From positions 1 to 21,177 of the forward strand of contig CAZJHD010000072.1 in assembly GCA_964545855.1 (NCBI GenBank): a stretch of DNA of 21,177 nt. The letters are read 5' to 3'. Both the position numbers and the translations under genes were made by a program. The DNA is from CAZJHD01 sp964545855 (GTDB lineage Bacteria > Planctomycetota > UBA1135 > JACQFD01). Of this stretch, positions 15,789-21,177 are shown in pieces. The notes beneath the pieces were generated by a model. It did no database searches and was not told the DNA's origin. It worked only from the letters and a program-made list of their open reading frames with translations. Each line of letters starts with the position of its first letter. Position 1 is the stretch's first letter.

Positions 15789-16274
15789 ATGCCCAACGGG
15801 AAGCACGGCGACCATCCCCTGACGGACCTGCTGGTCCACGGGCTCGACGTCTACTCGCCGGAGGCGGACGCGCTGATCCGAGACATCGCGCGCTTCGTCG
15901 CGCTCGAGCGACTGCGGGCGCTCCACGACTGGATCCACCCGGGGGATCCGGGAGACTTCGTCGCGGCGCTGCGGCGCACGCGCGACGGCCTCGTCGACGA
16001 CGCGCGGCGGCGCGGCTGGGACGTGGGCGCCGAGTTCCCCGGCGTCGTGGCGCTCGCCGATCTCCTGCGCGACCTCGAGGCGCTCGCGCGCGACGGTGCG
16101 CGCGGCGAGGTCTTCGTCCCCGACCGCGTGCTCCTGCATCCGGGGTTGCCGGTGCCGGGGCCCGACGTGCTGCCGATCCTCGAGGAGAAGGCGGCCACGC
16201 TCGGTCTCGATCCCGCCGGCGCCGCGCCCGGCGACGGCGGCACGGCGCTGCGCTTTCGCCGGCGGGCGGTGTAG
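15789..16274 (+). CDS. Conserved cytoplasmic protein of unknown function
   Basis: 161 residues starting MPNGKHGDHPLTDLLVHGLD, an N-terminus I recognise from other uncharacterised bacterial proteins; VYSPEADALIRDI follows. It is mostly helical, with a central DDARRRGWDVGAEF and a C-terminal LHPGLPVPGPDVLPILEEKA. No signal peptide, membrane segment or metal-binding cluster is visible. Alternative products cannot be named. It starts 15 nt after the NTF2-like gene, and no strong Shine-Dalgarno sequence precedes the ATG. It is probably the last full gene of the 14575 run, since a gap of about 70 nt and a broken fragment follow. Confidence 0.7.
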   Translation: MPNGKHGDHPLTDLLVHGLDVYSPEADALIRDIARFVALERLRALHDWIHPGDPGDFVAALRRTRDGLVDDARRRGWDVGAEFPGVVALADLLRDLEALARDGARGEVFVPDRVLLHPGLPVPGPDVLPILEEKAATLGLDPAGAAPGDGGTALRFRRRAV

Positions 16275-16306
16275 GCAGGTCCCGAGAACGGAAACGCCGC
16301 CTCGCT

Positions 16307-16319
16307 GTCATGCAATGAC
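16307..16319. promoter_or_regulatory. Short perfect palindrome, possible operator
   Basis: GTCAT-GCA-ATGAC is a perfect 5-bp inverted repeat with a 3-nt centre, 24 nt upstream of the GTG at 16344. Size and place fit a repressor half-site pair, but at this length chance occurrence is likely. Confidence 0.2.
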
Positions 16320-16343
16320 GGGACGCTGACGACCGCCGAGCCC

Positions 16344-16530
16344 GTGAACGATCGGCGCGCGCGACGCACCGAAGTCCTGCGGTGGGCCCTGCTGCAAGCG
16401 GGCATCGGCGTGCTGCTCGGCTTCGCGTGGTTCGAGGCGCTGAAGCTCGCGCCGATCACCGCGCGTGAACTCACCGGCGAGCAGGGGCGGTCTCCGGAAC
16501 GCATGCTCGCGCTGATCGTCGTGCCCCGGG
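16344..16530 (+). pseudogene. Truncated membrane-protein fragment ending in REP-like repeats
   Basis: From a GTG the frame reads NDRRARRTEVLRWALLQAGI, then GVLLGFAWFEALKLAPITAR, ELTGEQGRSPERMLALIVVP. It has a basic start, one hydrophobic helix (about residues 11-32) and good third-base usage. At about residue 62 it runs straight into the palindromic and tandem repeats at 16531-16582 and continues, in poor codons, over the antisense of the next gene to a stop at 16725-16727. This looks like the first part of a longer membrane-associated protein cut off by insertion or rearrangement at the repeat. I do not recognise the family. Confidence 0.45.
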
Positions 16531-16556
16531 AAAGGGGTCTGACCCCATTCCCGGGC
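16531..16556 (-). repeat. REP-like palindromic repeat, copy 1
   Basis: 26 bp, centred on GGGGTCTGACCCC (16534-16546). It is the exact reverse complement of 21122-21147. The core forms a short hairpin. GGGGTCAGACCCC elements of this kind occur scattered in many GC-rich bacterial genomes, and I associate them with REP-type repeats mobilised by tyrosine transposases; none is encoded in this window. Confidence 0.7.
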
Positions 16557-16582
16557 CCCATTCCCGGGCCCCGTTCCCGGGC
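16547..16582. repeat. 13-bp tandem repeat, about 2.8 copies
   Basis: ATTCCCGGGCCCC at 16547-16559 and 16560-16572, then GTTCCCGGGC at 16573-16582. It overlaps the REP-like element and abuts the stop codon of the winged-helix gene. Each unit holds the palindrome CCCGGG. Confidence 0.75.
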
Positions 16583-16953
16583 TACGCGCTCGGGGCGCCC
16601 GGGTCGGGGCCGGCGGCGAGGGCCGTCGCTTCCTGCCAGGCGCGTTGCGCCACGGCGTAGAGCGCGGCGGGCCGATCGGCCGACTTCGGGATCTCGCGGA
16701 GGAGACCCTTTCGCACGCCGAGCTTGAGCGCCTGGCGGATCACGTCGGGCTCGACGTCGAGGCCCGTCGCGAGATCGGCGGCCGACGCGCGCTTCTCGGG
16801 TGCGCGGAAGAGGAACCACAGGAGACGTTGCTCCACGAGAGCGGGGCCGCGGTGCTCGGCGCGGCCGCCGCCGGCGCCTCCGGCCTTGGCTCCGGACTGC
16901 ATCTCGGGCTTGGCGCCGTTCTGACGAAGGGACCAGCTGGAATTCGGTTTCAT
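16582..16953 (-). CDS. Small winged-helix protein, possible DNA-binding regulator
   Basis: 123 residues. After a 30-residue low-complexity, Gly/Ala/Lys-rich start, residues about 40-105 fit a winged helix: VEQRLLWFLFRAP, SAADLATGLDVEPDVIRQAL (helix-turn-helix), KGLLREIPKSADRPAALYAV (wing). The tail is Ala/Pro-rich. No ligand-binding or enzymatic domain is attached, so it could act as a stand-alone regulator or as a protein-interaction module. The start is ATG at 16953, with no obvious Shine-Dalgarno sequence. The TAG stop (16584-16582) touches the 13-bp tandem repeat. It lies between the broken 16344 gene and the antiporter, and its target is unknown. Confidence 0.6.
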   Translation of the reverse strand: MKPNSSWSLRQNGAKPEMQSGAKAGGAGGGRAEHRGPALVEQRLLWFLFRAPEKRASAADLATGLDVEPDVIRQALKLGVRKGLLREIPKSADRPAALYAVAQRAWQEATALAAGPDPGAPSA

Positions 16954-17272
16954 GGTGGGATCGGACCTCGGGCTTCTTCGCCCTCGGAGCCCCGGACGGG
17001 GCGATCGGCCGGCCGGCGCCGCGCGGCGTCGCTCGGAACCGGCCTCGACGAGTCGGCCGAAGATGCGGCCGACGGGGCCTTCGAAGCAAGCGTCCGCCGC
17101 CGCTTCGGTCCCCCAGGAGCCTCCCGGGGGCCCCCGAGGGGCCCGGATCCCGGAACGTGCTGCTGGACGCGAAGGATCGCGAAGGCGGCGCGCACTGCGC
17201 TCGCCACCCCGTCGCTCTCCGTCCCTCGGCCGTCCGCGCGCGGCCCGCCCGCGCCGTGACTAGAATCCCGCC
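16954..17272. other. Intergenic region, 319 nt, with one strong hairpin
   Basis: Between the divergent winged-helix and antiporter genes. It holds a perfect 7-bp stem (GGGCCCC 17128-17134, loop CGA, GGGGCCC 17138-17144) without a following T-run, and the TAGAAT box at 17261. A minus-strand frame at 16950-17207 would end in an ATGA overlap with the winged-helix start, but its third bases are mixed and its product is low-complexity, so I do not call it. Confidence 0.45.
17261..17266 (+). promoter_or_regulatory. Candidate -10 box (TAGAAT) for the antiporter
   Basis: TAGAAT lies exactly six bases before the ATC at 17273 where the antiporter protein should begin. This spacing would put the RNA start on the first base of that codon, giving a leaderless message. 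No recognisable -35 box is present. The same hexamer precedes tdh on the other strand (20670-20665). Confidence 0.45.
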
Positions 17273-18406
17273 ATCGAACCCCTCGACCTCCTCTTCCTCG
17301 TCCTCGGTCTCGTCCTCCTCGTGGTCGGCGCCGAGTTCCTCGTCCGAGGCGCGTCTCGGCTCGCGCGGTCCTTCGGCATCTCGCCGCTCGTCGTCGGTCT
17401 CACGGTCGTCGCCTTCGGCACGAGTTCCCCCGAGCTCGCCGTGAGCGTCTCGGGCGCCCTCGCCGGCGGAGCGGGGGCCGACGTGGCGCTCGGGAACGTG
17501 GTGGGGAGCAACATCTTCAACGTGCTCTTCATCCTCGGGCTGTCGGCCCTGCTGACCCCGCTCGTGGTGGAGCGGCGGCTCGTCTGGCTCGACGTGCCGC
17601 TCATGATCGTCGTGTCGCTCGCGGCCTGGCTCTTCGCCGCCGACGGGACGATCGCACGCTGGGAGGGGCTGATCCTCTTCGCCGGAATCGTCGCCTACAC
17701 GGTGCACGCGATCCGTTCGGCTCGGAAGGAGCGCACCGCGGTCGCGCCGGCGCCCGCGGATCCCGCCGCCGAGGCGGGATCCACGTCCGGAGGACTCACG
17801 GCGAGCGTCGTCCTCGTGATCGCTGGCCTCGTCGTCCTCGTGGTGGGCTCCCAGTGGCTCGTCGACGGGGCCGTCGCGATGGCGAAGGGTCTCGGCGTGA
17901 GCGAGCTCGTGATCAGCCTCACGATCGTCGCCGCCGGCACGTCGCTCCCGGAGGTTGCGACCTCGGTCCTCGCAAGCCTCCGCGGCGAGCGCGACATCGC
18001 CGTGGGGAACGTCGTCGGGAGCAACATCTTCAACCTGCTCTGCGTCCTGGGCGGCGCCGCGGCCGTAGCCCCGAACGGGATCACCGTGTCGCCGGCGGCG
18101 CTCCAGTTCGACGTCCCGGTCATGGCGGCCGTCGCCCTGGCCTGTCTCCCGATCTTCTTCACGGGCCACCGCATCGCGCGCGGCGAGGGCGCGCTCTTCC
18201 TCGCCTACTACGTCGCCTACGTGGCCTTCCTCGTGCTCTCGGCGACGCAGCACGAGGCGCTGCCGACCTTCGGCACGGCCATGCTCTGGTTCGCGGCGCC
18301 GCTCACGGTGCTCACGATCGGGATCGGCGTCGCTCGGCAGCTCCGCGCGCCGCGGGCGGCGCCGCCCGTCAGCGCAGGACCCCGAGACCCTTCCCCACCT
18401 TCGTGA
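17273..18406 (+). CDS. Ca2+/Na+ (cation) antiporter, CaCA family, YrbG-like
   Basis: 377 residues counted from ATC 17273. It exchanges Ca2+ for Na+ or H+ across the inner membrane. Both alpha-repeats are complete: VAFGTSSPELAVSV and GNVVGSNIFNVLF in the first half, VAAGTSLPEVATSV and GNVVGSNIFNLLC in the second, with the catalytic acidic residues in each. About ten membrane segments are visible, with a charged cytoplasmic loop (ARKERTAVAPAPAD) between the halves. An in-frame TAG lies at 17261-17263, and no ATG, GTG or TTG occurs before GTG 17321, which would cut off most of TM1 (IEPLDLLFLVLGLVLL). Relatives start with the full helix, so ATC is the likeliest codon unless a base is misread. The end overlaps kbl by 38 bp, convergently. 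Confidence 0.88.
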   Translation: MEPLDLLFLVLGLVLLVVGAEFLVRGASRLARSFGISPLVVGLTVVAFGTSSPELAVSVSGALAGGAGADVALGNVVGSNIFNVLFILGLSALLTPLVVERRLVWLDVPLMIVVSLAAWLFAADGTIARWEGLILFAGIVAYTVHAIRSARKERTAVAPAPADPAAEAGSTSGGLTASVVLVIAGLVVLVVGSQWLVDGAVAMAKGLGVSELVISLTIVAAGTSLPEVATSVLASLRGERDIAVGNVVGSNIFNLLCVLGGAAAVAPNGITVSPAALQFDVPVMAAVALACLPIFFTGHRIARGEGALFLAYYVAYVAFLVLSATQHEALPTFGTAMLWFAAPLTVLTIGIGVARQLRAPRAAPPVSAGPRDPSPPS

Positions 18407-19562
18407 AGGCGGCCACTGCCTTCTCCAGGTGCGCCGGCTCGTGGGCCGCCGAGAGCTGCACGCGGATGCGCGCCTGCCCCTTCGGCACGACGGGGAAGCT
18501 GAAGCCGATCACGTAGATCCCCTCGTCGAGGAGCGCGCGCGCGAAGTCGTTCGCGAGCTTCGCGTCGCCGAGCATGATCGGGACGATCGCGTGCGTGCCC
18601 GGGCGGATCGTGAAGCCCGCCTTCGTCATCGCCTCGCGGAACCACTTCGTGTTGCGCTCGAGAGCGTCGCGGCGCTCCGTCGTGCTCGACAGCAGCTCGA
18701 GGCAGCGGATCGCGGCGGCCGCGATGGGGGGCGCGACCGAGTTGGAGAAGAGGTAGGGGCGCGAGCGCTGGCGCAGGAGCTCCACGATCTCCTTGCGGCC
18801 CGACGTGTAGCCGCCCTGGGAGCCGCCGAGCGCCTTGCCGAGGGTGCCCGTGACGACGTCGACGCGACCCTGCACGCCGCAGTGCTCGGGCGTGCCGCGG
18901 CCGGTCTTGCCGACGAATCCGACGGCGTGGGAGTCGTCCACCATCACCATCGCGTCGTGACGCTCGCAGACCTCGCAGATCGCCTTCAGGTCGGCCACGT
19001 CTCCGTCCATGGAGAAGACGCCGTCCGTCGCGAAGAGGACGCGCTGCGCGCCGCCGGCGCGCGCTTCGCTCAGGCAGCGCTCCAGGTCGGCCACGTCGCC
19101 GCGCTTCGGCCGGAACCGCTTCGCCTTGCAGAGCCGGATGCCGTCGATGATCGATGCGTGGTTCAGCTCGTCGGACACGACGGCGTCGTTCTCGCCGAGG
19201 ATCGTCTCGAAGAGCCCCCCGTTCGCGTCCCAGCAGGAGGAGTAGAGGATCGTGTCCTCGGTGCCGAGGAACGCGCTGATCGCCTTCTCGAGCGCCTTGT
19301 GGAGGTCTTGCGTCCCGCAGATGAAACGCACGCTCGCGACGCCGAGGCCGTGGCTGTCGAGGGCCTTCTTCGCGGCGGCGATCAGCTCCGGGTGGTCGGC
19401 GAGCCCGAGGTAGTTGTTCGCGCAGAAGTTCAGGACCTCGCCCTTCGCGACGCGGATGCGGGAGCCCTGGGGCGAGAGGAGCACGCGCTCCTCCTTCCAG
19501 GTGCCCGCGGCGCGGATCTCGTCGAGGGACTGGACGATCGTGGGGCGGACGTTCTGGAACAT
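18369..19562 (-). CDS. kbl: Glycine C-acetyltransferase (2-amino-3-ketobutyrate CoA ligase)
   Basis: 397 residues, full length for the family. PLP-dependent alpha-oxoamine synthase that cleaves 2-amino-3-oxobutyrate with CoA to glycine and acetyl-CoA; cytoplasmic, dimeric. Seen in the sequence: CANNYLGLADHPEL (47-60), SVRFICGTQDLHKALE (77-92), DELNHASIIDG (131-141), VDDSHAVGFVGKTGRG (208-223) and the PLP-lysine segment TGTLGKALGGSQGG with Lys243. The start ATG overlaps the tdh stop in TGATG, so the two are translationally coupled. Closely related enzymes (serine palmitoyltransferase, AONS) share the fold, but pairing with tdh and motif identity settle it. Its 3' end overlaps the antiporter gene by 38 bp. 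Confidence 0.97.
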   Translation of the reverse strand: MFQNVRPTIVQSLDEIRAAGTWKEERVLLSPQGSRIRVAKGEVLNFCANNYLGLADHPELIAAAKKALDSHGLGVASVRFICGTQDLHKALEKAISAFLGTEDTILYSSCWDANGGLFETILGENDAVVSDELNHASIIDGIRLCKAKRFRPKRGDVADLERCLSEARAGGAQRVLFATDGVFSMDGDVADLKAICEVCERHDAMVMVDDSHAVGFVGKTGRGTPEHCGVQGRVDVVTGTLGKALGGSQGGYTSGRKEIVELLRQRSRPYLFSNSVAPPIAAAAIRCLELLSSTTERRDALERNTKWFREAMTKAGFTIRPGTHAIVPIMLGDAKLANDFARALLDEGIYVIGFSFPVVPKGQARIRVQLSAAHEPAHLEKAVAAFTKVGKGLGVLR

Positions 19563-20653
19563 CAGCTCGGCTTGCCGTTGGGGTAGACGACGACCTTCAT
19601 GGCCTCGCCGCGGTCGAACTTCGCCATGCCGTCGAGGAAGGTCTCCAGCGGATGCTCGTCGGTGACGACGAAGTCGACGTCGAGGCCGGCGCGCAGCATC
19701 GAGAGCATCTGGTTCCAGGTCTCGAAGATCCTGCGCCCGAAGATCCCCTGCACGTCGAGGCCCTTGAAGACGAGATCGCGGTTGTAGGTGGCGAGCGTGA
19801 CGCCGCGTTCCTTCGTGAGGCCGAGCAGCCGCATGGAGCCGCCGGGCCGCAGCATCTCGAGTCCGTCGTTGATCGCCGTCTCGGCGCCGCTGATCTCGAG
19901 CACGACGTCGCAGCCGTCTCCGCCGGTCTCGCGGCGGATCTCCTCCATCGCCGCGCGCCGTCCGTCCCCGCGCACGTCGAAGACGTGGATCGGGAGCGAC
20001 CGGCCCGCGCGCTTCTCGCGCTGCGCCTTCCACGCGCGGGCGCGCCGCAGGTTGTGCTCGTTCACGTCGGAGACGAACAGCGCGCCCGCGCCGCAGAACT
20101 GCGCGACGGCGGCCGTCATGGCGCCGATCGGGCCGAAGCCGAGGACGGCGACGGTGCGGCCCGCGACGGACGTGGAGAGCACCGTGTGCACGGCGTTCCC
20201 GAGCGCGTCGAGGAAGGCGCCGATCTTCGGCGACACCTCCGGCGGGAGCTTCACGAGGTTGCTCGCCGGGAGGAGGACGAACTCGGCGAAGGTGCCGTCG
20301 CGGTGGATGCCGACGACCTCGTAGCGCGCGCAGAGGTGCTGCACTCCGTTGCGGCAGGCGGCGCATCGTCCGCAGACGAGGTGCATCTCGCAGGAGACGG
20401 ACTCGCCCGGCTCGAACCCCGCCACGCCGTCGCCGAGCTCGGCCACGCTGCCACAGAACTCGTGGCCCGGCGTGACGGGTGGCTTCAGCATCTCGCGCAC
20501 GGACGGATCCCAGTGCCAGATGTGTCGGTCGGTCCCGCAGATGCCCGCCGCGCGAACCTGGACGAGGACTTGGCCCGGACCGGGCGTTGGCTTGGGAACG
20601 TCCTCGAGGACGAAGGAATCGGGCGCGGGTCGCGCCAAGCGGATCGCTTTCAT
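19562..20653 (-). CDS. tdh: L-threonine 3-dehydrogenase (zinc, MDR type)
   Basis: 363 residues. It oxidises L-threonine to 2-amino-3-oxobutyrate with NAD+, which Kbl then splits. Medium-chain dehydrogenase: catalytic zinc ligands Cys39 (AGICGTDRHIW), His64 and Glu65 (PGHEF); structural zinc Cys94, Cys97, Cys100, Cys108; Rossmann motif AVLGFGPIGAM near 170. The segment DALGNAVHTVL (149-159) and C-terminal FETWNQMLSML are typical of threonine dehydrogenases rather than other alcohol dehydrogenases. About 20 residues longer than the E. coli enzyme, mainly from an insert KAQREKRAGRSLPIHVF. The start ATG at 20653 aligns with the family N-terminus; TAGAAT lies 11 nt upstream, so the leader is very short. 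Confidence 0.95.
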   Translation of the reverse strand: MKAIRLARPAPDSFVLEDVPKPTPGPGQVLVQVRAAGICGTDRHIWHWDPSVREMLKPPVTPGHEFCGSVAELGDGVAGFEPGESVSCEMHLVCGRCAACRNGVQHLCARYEVVGIHRDGTFAEFVLLPASNLVKLPPEVSPKIGAFLDALGNAVHTVLSTSVAGRTVAVLGFGPIGAMTAAVAQFCGAGALFVSDVNEHNLRRARAWKAQREKRAGRSLPIHVFDVRGDGRRAAMEEIRRETGGDGCDVVLEISGAETAINDGLEMLRPGGSMRLLGLTKERGVTLATYNRDLVFKGLDVQGIFGRRIFETWNQMLSMLRAGLDVDFVVTDEHPLETFLDGMAKFDRGEAMKVVVYPNGKPS

Positions 20654-20664
20654 GCGAGCCGCGG

Positions 20665-20670
20665 ATTCTA
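20665..20670 (-). promoter_or_regulatory. Candidate -10 box (TAGAAT) for tdh-kbl
   Basis: On the minus strand TAGAAT (20670-20665) is followed by 11 nt and then the tdh ATG. A usual six- or seven-base gap to the RNA start would leave a leader of only about five bases, with no ribosome site. No -35 box is apparent. The gap to the divergent ytxJ-like gene is only 72 nt. Confidence 0.45.
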
Positions 20671-20725
20671 CCCCTCGCGCGCGAGCCGACGTGGACGGCG
20701 CTCGGCACGGCCGGAGAATGGCGTC

Positions 20726-21076
20726 GTGACCGCTCCCGACCTCTCGCTCCGCGATCCGTCCGACCTCGACGCGCTCCTCGCCCGCTCTCGGAGCGAGGAC
20801 GTGCTCCTCTTCAAGCACTCGACGGCCTGTCCCATCTCCGCGCGCGCCCATGACGAGTGGGAGACCTTCCTCGGCGCGCGCTCGGAGCGCCGGCCCTTCG
20901 CCGCGCTCGTGCGCGTCATCGAGGAGCGGCCGATCTCGCGAGACATCGAGAGCCGGCTCGGCGTCCGGCACGAATCGCCCCAGGCGATCCTCGTGCGGGG
21001 CGGCGCCGCCGTGGCCCACCTCTCCCACGGAGCCATCACGGCGGACGCGCTGCGCGCGCTGGCGGCGACCGCGTAG
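20726..21076 (+). CDS. ytxJ: Monothiol bacilliredoxin, YtxJ family
   Basis: 116 residues, thioredoxin fold, cytoplasmic. The signature KHSTACPISARAHDEW (30-45) with the single active Cys35 is the YtxJ form (LFKHSTxCPIS); no second cysteine follows, so a monothiol mechanism is expected. The rest matches: ALVRVIEERPISRDIESRLG, VRHESPQAILVRGGAAVAHL, SHGAITADALRAL. In bacillithiol-making bacteria these proteins are thought to remove bacillithiol from oxidised proteins, so the host may make bacillithiol; no biosynthesis gene is in view. The start is GTG at 20726, with GGAGA at 20713-20717 eight bases upstream; the nearby ATG at 20718 leads to a stop after three codons. It is divergent from tdh. 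Confidence 0.88.
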   Translation: MTAPDLSLRDPSDLDALLARSRSEDVLLFKHSTACPISARAHDEWETFLGARSERRPFAALVRVIEERPISRDIESRLGVRHESPQAILVRGGAAVAHLSHGAITADALRALAATA

Positions 21077-21099
21077 GGCGTAGGCGAGGAGGGAGACGT

Positions 21100-21117
21100 C
21101 CCGGCATCGGAGCCGGG
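21100..21117 (+). terminator. Hairpin downstream of ytxJ, possible terminator part
   Basis: CCCGGC (21100-21105), loop ATCGGA, GCCGGG (21112-21117): a perfect 6-bp stem 23 nt after the ytxJ stop. No T-run follows directly; the REP-like palindrome plus TTTT at 21145-21148 comes 14 nt later and may complete the signal. Confidence 0.35.
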
Positions 21118-21121
21118 GGTG

Positions 21122-21147
21122 GCCCGGGAATGGGGTCAGACCCCTTT
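21122..21147 (+). repeat. REP-like palindromic repeat, copy 2 (inverted relative to copy 1)
   Basis: 26 bp exactly complementary to 16531-16556, centred on GGGGTCAGACCCC (21132-21144) and followed by TTTT. The hairpin plus T-run could also stop transcription from ytxJ. Confidence 0.7.
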
Positions 21148-21177
21148 TCTCTCCCCTCTCTCTTGCGCGCCGCACGC

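Noticed and set aside
17128..17144. Perfect 7-bp GC hairpin as an intrinsic terminator
   Set aside because: No T-run on either side and it lies between divergent genes, where no terminator is needed.
16950..17207. 85-residue minus-strand frame ending in an ATGA overlap with the winged-helix gene
   Set aside because: Third bases are mixed, the product is low-complexity Pro/Arg/Ser, and it spans a strong hairpin; the overlap alone is not enough.
1..21177. CRISPR array, tRNA, rRNA, complete insertion sequence or toxin-antitoxin pair
   Set aside because: No regularly spaced repeats, no cloverleaf or rRNA-like stretch, and no transposase or recognised toxin was seen when reading both strands by eye.

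Overview
The window is very GC-rich, bacterial-type DNA (roughly 70% GC by eye) with genes packed closely on both strands. Codon third positions are almost all G or C. I recognise 19 genes or gene pieces and see no tRNA, rRNA, CRISPR array or intact insertion sequence. The host is probably a high-GC member of the Planctomycetota or a related environmental lineage. The main clue is the Ser/Thr kinase at 545-2596, whose N-terminal extension (SLEDYVRRFP) looks like that of planctomycete kinases. The Thermus-type xylose isomerase and YtxJ-type bacilliredoxin do not contradict this. The assignment is inference, not proof.

Layout. 1-233 (minus): start of a membrane-anchored protein that runs off the window. 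545-2596: membrane Ser/Thr protein kinase. 2727-3923: exported protein of unknown function. 4087-12509: tightly packed plus-strand operon-like block made of a 1230-residue double flavoprotein Fe-S oxidoreductase, a secreted glycoside hydrolase 2-like protein lacking both expected catalytic Glu motifs, xylose isomerase, and dimethylarginine dimethylaminohydrolase. 12538-14315 (minus): Na+-coupled NSS amino acid transporter with a 35-residue MetS-type small partner overlapping its stop codon. 14575-16274: run of four small plus-strand genes (Cdd1-type helix-hairpin-helix protein, two conserved unknowns, a secreted NTF2-like protein that seems to start at CTG). 16344-16582: truncated membrane-protein fragment running into a REP-like palindrome and a 13-bp tandem repeat. 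16582-16953 (minus): small winged-helix protein. 17273-18406: Ca2+/Na+ antiporter with no usable ATG/GTG/TTG at its expected start. 18369-20653 (minus): threonine dehydrogenase and glycine C-acetyltransferase (tdh-kbl), a complete route from threonine to glycine plus acetyl-CoA. 20726-21076: monothiol bacilliredoxin YtxJ. 21100-21148: hairpin and a second, inverted copy of the REP-like palindrome.

Most of the window is housekeeping or general metabolism: pentose isomerisation, amino acid uptake, threonine breakdown, thiol redox and signalling. I found no convincing complete new defence or biosynthetic system. The items most worth a second look are the fused Nfn-like oxidoreductase leading the xylA operon, the apparently dead GH2-like protein beside xylA, the two unusual start codons (ATC at 17273, CTG at 15321), the MetS microgene, and the inverted REP-like repeats.
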